This document shows, piece by piece, positions 1 through 4,838 of a stretch of 7,098 bases of DNA. The notes beneath the pieces are model-generated. The model did no database searches. It was not told the DNA's origin and saw only the letters and a list, made by a program, of their open reading frames with translations. The DNA is from Gelidibacter sp035515035 (GTDB lineage: Bacteria > Bacteroidota > Bacteroidia > Flavobacteriales > Flavobacteriaceae), in the NCBI RefSeq assembly GCF_035515035.1, contig NZ_DATJCA010000002.1, forward strand, positions 1 through 7,098. The letters are read 5' to 3'. Numbering within the stretch: the first letter of the stretch is position 1; every line of letters begins with the position of its first letter. The position numbers and the translations under genes were made by a program.

Positions 1-679
1 CATCCACAAGTTCAGTCTTTTTATTCCTGCTTAGCGGAATCTCATAAGCGCCAACCTCTACATTTTTACTGTTAAAGCGGTCTACCTTGTCCAAGTTGAC
101 AATATATGATTTATGAATTCTTAAAAATTTACCTTCGGGCAGTTCCTGTTCAAAGGCTTTCATGGTTGAAAGTACAACCAAGCTGTTTTCTTCAGTGACC
201 AATTTAACGTAGTCACCAAGGGCTTCAATCCACTTGATGTCCTTGATATACACTTTACGTTTTTTTAAGTTGCTTTTAACAAAGATGTGCTCGCCATCGG
301 CTTCATTGAAATCGAGTTTCAATTTATGCAGCTCTACGGCTTTTTCTACAGCCACATTAAAACGTTCTCTGGTGATCGGTTTTTGTAGATAATCGGTAGC
401 ATCATAATTAAAGGCTTTAAACGCATATTCCGTTTTACCAGTAACAAAAATAATTTGGGGTTTGTTGTTGAGAACATCTAGTAGTTCAAAACCAGTAAGA
501 ACTGGCATTTCAATATCCAAGAAGATGAGATCTACTTTATGGGTATTTAAGCCATTTTTGGTTTCAAGTGCACTACTATATTCTGCAATTAGGTTAAGAG
601 ATGAATGATTTTCAATTAACTTTACAATCGATAAGCGTTGTATCGCAGAGTCATCAACTACTACACAGTTTAAAGTCAT
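1..679 (-). CDS. LytTR-family response regulator, C-terminus cut by window edge
   Basis: My translation of the minus strand from the ATG at 679 gives 226 codons open to the window edge. Residues 1-120 form a receiver domain: acidic pair D9-D10, phospho-acceptor D55 in FLDIEMP (53-59), T80 in FVTG, and K100-P101 in the YLQKP segment. Residues about 130-226 match a LytTR DNA-binding domain, with IFVKS (132-136), IKWIEALGDYVKL (148-160) and FLRIHKSYIVNL (185-196). Family members are usually about 230-250 aa, so few residues are missing. By family, such proteins are phosphorylated by a membrane histidine kinase (often LytS/YehU type) and bind paired promoter sites. No kinase gene is visible here. 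The gene diverges from rpsF across a 200-bp spacer. Its targets cannot be told from the sequence. Confidence 0.93.
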   Translation of the reverse strand, partial: MTLNCVVVDDSAIQRLSIVKLIENHSSLNLIAEYSSALETKNGLNTHKVDLIFLDIEMPVLTGFELLDVLNNKPQIIFVTGKTEYAFKAFNYDATDYLQKPITRERFNVAVEKAVELHKLKLDFNEADGEHIFVKSNLKKRKVYIKDIKWIEALGDYVKLVTEENSLVVLSTMKAFEQELPEGKFLRIHKSYIVNLDKVDRFNSKNVEVGAYEIPLSRNKKTELVD

Positions 680-710
680 AACATTTGATTTATTTAGGTT
701 AAGATATCGA

Positions 711-742
711 CAATAGTACAAAAAATTCGGATAAAAACCAAA
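711..742 (-). promoter_or_regulatory. candidate promoter of the LytTR regulator gene
   Basis: Read on the minus strand, TTTG (742-739) is followed after 20 nt by TACTATTG (718-711). This matches 7 of 8 bases of the Bacteroidota -7 consensus TAnnTTTG at the usual spacing from a -33 TTTG. It lies about 32 nt upstream of the regulator's ATG. One mismatch and the AT-rich setting leave room for chance. Confidence 0.35.
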
Positions 743-816
743 TAACATCGATAAAGTGTGTTATTTAACATTGTTTTTATTATCAAAAACTAACTAAAAA
801 ATTACTTATAGTTTAG

Positions 817-847
817 TTGTCAGAACCATTAATAATGGTTATTTTTG
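817..847 (+). promoter_or_regulatory. candidate promoter of the rpsF-rpsR-rplI operon
   Basis: A -33 TTG (817-819) and a perfect -7 box TATTTTTG (840-847) are separated by 20 nt, fitting the Bacteroidota housekeeping sigma consensus TTG-N17-23-TAnnTTTG. Transcription would start near 852-855. That leaves an AT-rich leader of about 25-28 nt before rpsF, with no Shine-Dalgarno sequence, as is usual in this phylum. The same TATTTTTGCAG string recurs upstream of hisS. Confidence 0.65.
824..840. promoter_or_regulatory. 7-bp dyad between the -33 and -7 boxes of the rpsF promoter
   Basis: AACCATT (824-830) and AATGGTT (834-840) are perfect inverted repeats around AAT. The dyad fills the spacer and its last base is the first base of the -7 box, a position typical of repressor operators. 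No protein can be assigned. A chance palindrome in AT-rich DNA is possible. Confidence 0.35.
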
Positions 848-879
848 CAGCCATTTTAAATTAATAAATATAAAGTATT

Positions 880-1218
880 ATGAATCATTATGAAACTGTT
901 TTCATCTTAAATCCCGTTTTATCTGAAACACAGATAAAGGAAACAGTAGAGAAATACGAAGATTTTCTTGTTTCTAGAGGAGCGAAGATGGTATCCAAAG
1001 AAGATTGGGGCTTAAAAAAATTAGCTTATCCAATCCAAAACAAAAAAAGTGGCTTTTACCACTTATTTGAGTTCACTGTAGATGGTGAAGTCATCAATCC
1101 ACTAGAAGTAGAGTTTAGACGTGACGAGCGTTTTATGCGTTATTTAACTGTAAAGTTAGATAAACACGCTATTTCATGGGCTGAAAGAAGAAGAACTAAA
1201 CTTAAACAAAAAGCGTAA
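880..1218 (+). CDS. rpsF: 30S ribosomal protein bS6
   Basis: Encodes bS6, a 112-aa protein of the 30S platform that binds 16S rRNA as a heterodimer with bS18. Family hallmarks are the N-terminal strand HYETVFILNP (3-12), WGLKKLAYPI (43-52), the GFYHLFEF strand (58-65) and the C-terminal segment EFRRDERFMRYLTVKLDK (78-95), followed by a basic tail. Length is normal; the long acidic tail of E. coli bS6 is absent. The ATG at 880 is the family start and is preceded by an A/T-rich leader without Shine-Dalgarno. It is first in the operon, and only 2 nt separate its stop from rpsR, so the two products are probably translated together. No priB or ssb gene lies between them, unlike Proteobacteria and Firmicutes. 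Expression probably comes from the promoter at 817-847. Confidence 0.98.
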   Translation: MNHYETVFILNPVLSETQIKETVEKYEDFLVSRGAKMVSKEDWGLKKLAYPIQNKKSGFYHLFEFTVDGEVINPLEVEFRRDERFMRYLTVKLDKHAISWAERRRTKLKQKA

Positions 1219-1220
1219 TT

Positions 1221-1517
1221 ATGTCATCAATAGAACAACAAGCTAAAGGAAAAAAAGATGGTGAGATCAGATATCTGACCCCATTGAATATTGACACAAG
1301 TAAAACGAAAAAATACTGTCGTTTCCAAAAGTCTGGTATCAAATATGTTGATTACAAAGACGCCGATTGGTTATTAGGTTTTGTAAACGAGCAAGGTAAA
1401 TTGTTGCCAAGACGTTTGACAGGAACATCGTTAAAATATCAAAGAAAAGTATCTGTAGCGGTTAAGAGAGCGCGTCACCTAGCGTTGATGCCTTATGTAG
1501 CAGATTTATTAAAATAA
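1221..1517 (+). CDS. rpsR: 30S ribosomal protein bS18
   Basis: Encodes bS18 (98 aa), which pairs with bS6 on the 30S platform near the mRNA exit. The basic N-terminal extension (1-30) precedes the core, with YCRFQKSGIKYVDYKD (32-47) and the highly conserved LLPRRLTGTSLKYQRK (61-76), then VKRARHLALMPY (81-92). There is a single cysteine (C33), so this is a zinc-free form. It starts 2 nt after the rpsF stop and ends 13 nt before rplI, so it is the middle gene of a tight operon. From published flavobacterial ribosome work, bS18, bS6 and bS21 form a pocket holding the 16S anti-Shine-Dalgarno tail. The sequence itself shows only that the family core is intact. Confidence 0.98.
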   Translation: MSSIEQQAKGKKDGEIRYLTPLNIDTSKTKKYCRFQKSGIKYVDYKDADWLLGFVNEQGKLLPRRLTGTSLKYQRKVSVAVKRARHLALMPYVADLLK

Positions 1518-1530
1518 TAAAAACATAACT

Positions 1531-1992
1531 ATGGAACTTATATTAAAACAAGACGTTGAAAATTTAGGATTTAAAGACGATGTTATAACGGTTAAGAACG
1601 GTTATGGTAGAAATTTTTTAATTCCTCAAGGTTTAGCGATAATGGCTACGGTTTCAGCTAGAAAAGTATTGGCTGAAAACTTAAAGCAACGTGCTTACAA
1701 AGAAAAACAAATTATTGAAGAAGCTCAAAAAGAAGCTGAAGCAATAAAAGCATTGGAAATTAAATTAACTTCTAAAGCTGCTGCTGGAGCAACTGCTGGC
1801 GATAAAATATTTGGTTCTATTACCAATATTGACTTGGCAAAAGCATTGAGCGATTCAGGCATTGAAGTTGACAAAAAATACATCGCAATTACGGGTGGAA
1901 ACATCAAGCGTTTGGGTCAATATGATGCAGTAATCAGACTTCATAGAGATGTCACTGTTGACATGACTTTTGAAGTGGTTGCGGAAGCATAA
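1531..1992 (+). CDS. rplI: 50S ribosomal protein bL9
   Basis: Encodes bL9 (153 aa), which binds 23S rRNA near the base of the L1 stalk and reaches across to neighbouring ribosomes. The N-terminal rRNA-binding domain (1-about 45) carries MELILKQDVENLG and the signature GYGRNFLIP (24-32). A long charged helix (about 45-78) links it to the C-terminal domain, with KIFGSIT (92-98) and IKRLGQYDAVIRLH (125-138). Length is typical. It is the last gene of the rpsF operon, 13 nt after rpsR, and is followed within 20 nt by a strong intrinsic terminator. Nothing is truncated or unusual. Confidence 0.98.
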   Translation: MELILKQDVENLGFKDDVITVKNGYGRNFLIPQGLAIMATVSARKVLAENLKQRAYKEKQIIEEAQKEAEAIKALEIKLTSKAAAGATAGDKIFGSITNIDLAKALSDSGIEVDKKYIAITGGNIKRLGQYDAVIRLHRDVTVDMTFEVVAEA

Positions 1993-2010
1993 TTTTCAAA
2001 ATAAACTTTT

Positions 2011-2047
2011 AAAAAGCCTCAATCCTTTATTGGAATGAGGCTTTTTT
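2011..2047 (+). terminator. intrinsic terminator of the rpsF-rpsR-rplI operon
   Basis: The arms AAAAAGCCTCA (2011-2021) and TGAGGCTTTTT (2036-2046) pair perfectly over 11 bp. The stem continues inward with three more pairs after an A-A mismatch and closes on a 6-nt loop. The 3' arm ends in a T6 run (2042-2047). The A-rich left flank means it could also stop leftward transcription. Confidence 0.92.
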
Positions 2048-2142
2048 CATAAACATAATTGTGTTTTTTAAAAAGTATTGAAGCTATTGGTTAATAACAG
2101 AATTAACAGGTCAATAATTTCACATTTAAACTAAAATAGGTT

Positions 2143-2169
2143 TCTCCCATTTGGGGAGATCAAGAGGGG
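2143..2169 (+). repeat. REP-like hairpin joined to the start of the 158-aa gene
   Basis: TCTCCC (2143-2148) pairs with GGGAGA (2154-2159) around a 5-nt loop, and a purine run GAGGGG (2164-2169) follows. The pattern of hairpin, short spacer and GAGGGG resembles intergenic REP-like repeats common in flavobacteria and looks like a shorter relative of the elements at 6386 and 6517. The element ends 3 nt before the ATG at 2173. The family assignment rests on pattern memory only. Confidence 0.5.
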
Positions 2170-2172
2170 ACC

Positions 2173-2649
2173 ATGAAATACACCAGACTCACCAAAGAAC
2201 AATTTGAAGAATTGCACCAGGAATTTATCAATTTTCTGGCCACACAATCCATTACTGCTGAAGAATGGGCCGATATTAAAGCCAATAAACCAGAGGTCGC
2301 CGAAGAAGAACTCGATGTTTTTAGCGATTTGATTTGGGAAGGCGTTTTAAGGAAAGTGGTTTATTTAGAACATATTTCGCCACAACAAATGCATTTGTTC
2401 CATTTGAAGGAAAACGAGATGAAGTTAATTGCCGTAAAATTGAAGATTGACACCGTCGATCTGACCACTTCAGAAGGTTTCAATTGGTTTCGGGAAAACT
2501 TACTATCCGATGATGTCGAATTACTAACCGCCAGTAAAGCCTATTCAGAGGATAAGGCCCTTGACAAATTTAAGCTCATCCAACAAGGCGGCGTCATCAC
2601 CAAAGGCGATCTCTATAAGTATTTTGAAAAATTGATGGGGCAGGAATAG
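2173..2649 (+). CDS. conserved hypothetical protein, probably DUF6495 family
   Basis: A 158-aa acidic, soluble-looking protein with no signal peptide, membrane segment or catalytic motif that I recognise. The N-terminal half (1-65) is predicted mostly helical and rich in Glu/Asp, with MKYTRLTKEQFEEL and the pair LDVFSDLIWEGVL (47-59). The middle has YLEHISPQQMHLF (64-76), and the C-terminus is helical and charged. I associate this sequence with a family restricted to Bacteroidota (DUF6495). From memory, some members have been labelled histidyl-tRNA synthetase, which nothing in the sequence supports. The ATG at 2173 is chosen because the N-terminus matches that remembered family pattern. A repeat hairpin ends 3 nt upstream of it. 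The gene is convergent with the permease. No clear promoter or terminator is visible. Function unknown. Confidence 0.85.
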   Translation: MKYTRLTKEQFEELHQEFINFLATQSITAEEWADIKANKPEVAEEELDVFSDLIWEGVLRKVVYLEHISPQQMHLFHLKENEMKLIAVKLKIDTVDLTTSEGFNWFRENLLSDDVELLTASKAYSEDKALDKFKLIQQGGVITKGDLYKYFEKLMGQE

Positions 2650-2705
2650 AGTGGGGAGCGCAGAGTTTAAGATTCTAAGTTCAATATTTGGAGTTCAGAT
2701 TTCAA

Positions 2706-2781
2706 AGTTTCTTGTTTCTAGTTTGAAGTTTCTTGTTTGAGGCGTTTCAACTTCAACTTCAATTTGAATTTCAAGTTCAAT
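2706..2781. repeat. low-complexity direct and hexamer repeats
   Basis: AGTTTCTTGTTT occurs twice, at 2706-2717 and 2727-2738 (period 21). Further right, six consecutive in-phase hexamers run from 2746 to 2781: TTCAAC twice, TTCAAT, TTGAAT, TTCAAG, TTCAAT. The block lies between two convergent genes, and I see no coding sense in it. Confidence 0.7.
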
Positions 2782-2794
2782 GTCATCGTGTATT

Positions 2795-2823
2795 CTGCGA
2801 GAATCCGCGAAATCCGTGGGAAA
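2795..2823 (+). repeat. 29-bp degenerate dispersed repeat, copy A
   Basis: The segment carries TGCGA, then AATCCGCGAAATCCGTGGGA, and matches 23 of 29 positions with 4356-4384 in the same orientation. Related GCGNAATCCGTG-type motifs appear again near 6770-6860. It lies just beyond the 3' end of the permease gene. Confidence 0.65.
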
Positions 2824-2881
2824 TAGTACAGCCTATCAGTCTAACTAAAAGCGCAGCGATCTAACCTCTAAGTTTTATTCG

Positions 2882-4123
2882 CTACTCATACCTCAGCGAC
2901 TCCACAGGATCCAATTTAGCGGCTTTAACCGCCGGAAGCAACCCAGCAACCACGGCTACGATAAAAGCTATGGTAAACGCGCTAAACATGGCGAGCCAAG
3001 GCGTTGAGAACTGAAAGTTCGCGGCAGCAGAGACGCCATATCCGATAAGGACGCCGAATATGATTCCAATAATGCCGCCCAACTGGCCAATAATAATAGC
3101 TTCCATGAAAAACTGTGTGGCAATGGTTTTCCTTTTGGCACCCAATGCTTTCCGAACCCCAATCTCCCGTGTCCGTTCCGTTACCGAAACAAACAAAATG
3201 TTCATGAGCGCAATGGAAGAACCTAAAATAGTGATCATACTGATCACCCATGCGGCAATATATAGATACCCAGTAATGGATCCAATACGGTTGATAAGGT
3301 CGTCACTGCGTTCTATTCCAAAATCGTTGTCTTCAATAGGGTTTAAGTTTCTAATGTTTCTAAAGGTTAGGATGGCATCATCCTGTGCGCCTTCCAACAT
3401 ATCCTTTTTGTCCGTTTTGACACTCAAACTGTAGTTGATATTCGGACCGGTAAAAAGCGTTCTTGCTTTTTGTATGGGAATCATCATGCGTAAATCCTGG
3501 TTGTTTCCAAAACTCGAACCTTTGGCCTTTAAAACCCCAATCACTTTAAACTTCGCGCCTCTAACACTAATGGTTTGCCCAATGGGATTGACATCACTCA
3601 GAATCGCTTTTGCCAAATCACTGCCAATCACACAAAAATTCGTGCTGTTTTCAATATCAAAATAATTGAATTCGCGACCTTCGCTGACTTCCAATCCAGA
3701 GTTTTGGATGTAGTTTTCATTGACCCCCAAAACCATCACTTCAGGATCCGTTTTTTTATTTTCGAATTTCACTTCCGCAGTTTGGGTGCCCACAAAAGAA
3801 ATGGCCACTTGGGTAAACGGAAAGTTATAGTTGTCTTCAAAATCCTTGACATTTCTATAGGAGATGATCGGATTGATCTTCTGTACCTCTTTTCCACTTT
3901 GGCGCTGGGTAGTAAATTCATACCGCTGAAAGTTAAACGTATTGGCACCCATTGAAGAAAAATCGCTTGAAATCGTGTTTTCCAAAGCCGACACGGCGCT
4001 CAAAATCCCTACCAAAGCCGTAATGCCGATGGCAATGATCAGAATGGTCAAAATGGTGCGTAACAGTTGGGTACGAATGGAATTGAGGGCAATCCTAATA
4101 TTCTCTCTGAATAATGAAAACAT
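2882..4123 (-). CDS. ABC transporter permease, MacB/FtsX type
   Basis: A 413-aa inner-membrane permease of the MacB_PCD plus FtsX architecture. TM1 lies at about 22-44. A large extracytoplasmic domain follows (about 48-280), with the typical VLGVNENY and FCVIGSDLA segments. Three more membrane helices lie at about 286-312, 341-367 and 376-397. The family signature VTERTREIGVRKALGAKR (314-331) sits after TM2, and the tail AAKLDPVESLRYE ends the protein. I chose the ATG at 4123: an upstream in-frame ATG at 4177 would add 18 residues unlike the family, which begins a few residues before the IALNSIR helix. By family it works with a cytoplasmic ATPase, often in lipoprotein, peptide or drug export. 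No ATPase or membrane-fusion gene is adjacent, so the substrate is unknown. It is transcribed toward the 158-aa gene and away from hisS. Confidence 0.93.
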   Translation of the reverse strand: MFSLFRENIRIALNSIRTQLLRTILTILIIAIGITALVGILSAVSALENTISSDFSSMGANTFNFQRYEFTTQRQSGKEVQKINPIISYRNVKDFEDNYNFPFTQVAISFVGTQTAEVKFENKKTDPEVMVLGVNENYIQNSGLEVSEGREFNYFDIENSTNFCVIGSDLAKAILSDVNPIGQTISVRGAKFKVIGVLKAKGSSFGNNQDLRMMIPIQKARTLFTGPNINYSLSVKTDKKDMLEGAQDDAILTFRNIRNLNPIEDNDFGIERSDDLINRIGSITGYLYIAAWVISMITILGSSIALMNILFVSVTERTREIGVRKALGAKRKTIATQFFMEAIIIGQLGGIIGIIFGVLIGYGVSAAANFQFSTPWLAMFSAFTIAFIVAVVAGLLPAVKAAKLDPVESLRYE

Positions 4124-4222
4124 AAATGCGGGTTGTTCTTGTAATGGTTGAATGACTATAAGACTACAAACAGTCAATAAAGTTACTATAAATTTGAAAT
4201 AAGCTGCGCATTTTTTTTGTTT

Positions 4223-4280
4223 CCCGCAGATGGCGCAGAGATTCGCAGAAGACTCCCGCGAAAATCTGTATGATCTGCCC
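4223..4280. repeat. GCAGA-type degenerate repeat array
   Basis: Several spaced copies of a short motif occur here: CCCGCAGATGG, CGCAGAGATT, CGCAGAAGACT, then CCGCGAAAATCTG. The CGCAGAGATT unit is the same as that in the array at 6237-6294. It probably belongs to a family of degenerate dispersed intergenic repeats. Confidence 0.55.
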
Positions 4281-4355
4281 TGCCGCGATGTCGGTCTGAG
4301 ACAATTGCTAGATTAAGGATTTAATGAGTATTTTAATTCTCACTGACAGAGCCAT

Positions 4356-4384
4356 ATGCGAAAATCTGCGCAATCCGTAGGAGA
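4356..4384 (+). repeat. 29-bp degenerate dispersed repeat, copy B
   Basis: It matches copy A at 2795-2823 at 23 of 29 positions, sharing the core AATCCGT followed by GGA. It lies about 230 bp upstream of the permease start. The two copies are direct repeats on either side of that gene. Confidence 0.65.
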
Positions 4385-4465
4385 ACACTATCTAAAATTG
4401 ACCATCTTTTGTGTCCGTTTTTTGAGAAATCCGTCTTGAAATGATAAACTCGTATAAAGAATGAT

Positions 4466-4487
4466 GAGATTCCCGCCTTCGCGGGAA
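4466..4487. repeat. GAGATTCC-type dispersed hairpin
   Basis: After GAGA, the arms TTCCCGC (4470-4476) and GCGGGAA (4481-4487) pair perfectly around CTTC. It has the same orientation and layout as the tandem copies just before hisS (4783-4838). It has no T-run, so it is not a typical terminator. Confidence 0.7.
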
Positions 4488-4491
4488 AATA

Positions 4492-4553
4492 GCCCCAACA
4501 GGGCGAAATATCCTAGCAAAAGATGTGGCTCATAACCACAGTCCTGTAGGGAC
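4492..4553. repeat. compound three-hairpin repeat element
   Basis: Three short hairpins are strung together: GCCC/GGGC (4492-4495, 4501-4504), TGTGG/CCACA (4524-4528, 4536-4540) and GTCC/GGAC (4541-4544, 4550-4553). The strings CCCCAACAGGGCGA and GTCCTGTAGGGACGACAT resemble dispersed repeats I know from Bacteroidota genomes. Family membership is from memory. Confidence 0.5.
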
Positions 4554-4687
4554 GACATCAATAGCCTTTGATGAGTGGTATCAATAAAAAATTGCGTTAT
4601 CCGCGGGAAAAAATGGCAGGATATTAATTTTGATGTCCATAATTTACACAATATCCTCGTTTTAATTTTATATTCTTCAAATTGTAA

Positions 4688-4695
4688 TATTTTTG
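4688..4695 (+). promoter_or_regulatory. candidate -7 element of the hisS promoter
   Basis: TATTTTTG matches TAnnTTTG exactly and is followed by CAG, as in the rpsF promoter. No TTG lies at the expected -33 distance; that stretch is only T-rich. If used, it would give hisS a leader of about 135 nt containing three repeat structures. Confidence 0.5.
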
Positions 4696-4717
4696 CAGAA
4701 GTTGTGATATTAAATAA

Positions 4718-4764
4718 GAGATTCCTGCTGGTGCTTATCTTGAGCGTAGTCCAAAGACAGGAAT
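4718..4764. repeat. long-loop inverted repeat of the GAGATTCC family
   Basis: GAGATTCCTG begins the element, and ATTCCTG (4721-4727) is perfectly complementary to CAGGAAT (4758-4764) across 30 nt. The loop contains ATCTTGAGCGTAGTCCAAAG, a variant of a dispersed string I recognise from flavobacterial genomes. It looks like a version of the GAGATTCC hairpin with a longer insert. Confidence 0.5.
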
Positions 4765-4782
4765 TAAGGAAATAATTTTAAC

Positions 4783-4838
4783 GAGATCCCCGCTTTCGCG
4801 AGGAATAAAAGAGATCCGCGCATTCGCGAGGAATAAAT
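4783..4838 (+). repeat. two tandem 28-bp hairpin repeats abutting the hisS start
   Basis: The copies at 4783-4810 and 4811-4838 agree at 25 of 28 positions. Each starts GAGATCC, ends CGCGAGGAATAAA and folds as a 7-position stem with one mismatch around a 4-nt loop (4787-4793 with 4798-4804; 4815-4821 with 4826-4832). The second copy ends exactly at the base before the hisS ATG. It places GAGGA (4828-4832), an SD-like sequence 6 nt from the start, in the 3' arm of the stem. Confidence 0.85.

Larger units (their letters stand above)
4124..4838. other. 715-bp repeat-rich spacer without genes
   Basis: This gap between the divergent permease and hisS genes holds no credible gene; the open frames in it run through repeats and resemble no family. 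From left to right it holds a GCAGA-type array (4223-4280), a 29-bp repeat (4356-4384), a perfect GAGATTCC-type hairpin (4466-4487), a three-hairpin element (4492-4553), a TAnnTTTG box (4688-4695), a long-loop inverted repeat (4718-4764) and two tandem hairpins up to hisS. I found no clear promoter for the permease. Confidence 0.75.

Noticed and set aside
1725..1907. 60-aa open frame on the minus strand inside rplI
   Set aside because: It lies wholly within the bL9 gene in the opposite direction, and no family is recognisable.
2968..4151. Several open frames on both strands across the permease
   Set aside because: All are shadows of the permease reading frame, whose membrane helices and FtsX motifs make it the real gene.
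4124..4177. Upstream in-frame start giving a 431-aa permease
   Set aside because: The extra 18 residues contain Pro/Gln-rich sequence unlike family N-termini; the start at 4123 fits the expected layout.
4388..4651. 87-aa minus-strand open frame
   Set aside because: It translates through at least two repeat hairpins and has no recognisable domain.
4575..4775. 66-aa plus-strand open frame upstream of hisS
   Set aside because: It overlaps the candidate promoter box and a dispersed inverted repeat, so chance is the better explanation.
4783..4838. CRISPR-like array of two direct repeats
   Set aside because: The 28-bp units are back to back without spacers, and no cas gene is in view.
4697..4838. 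T-box or riboswitch in the hisS leader
   Set aside because: The structures present are copies of dispersed repeats, and no T-box core or specifier loop is recognisable; T-boxes are also not expected in this phylum.
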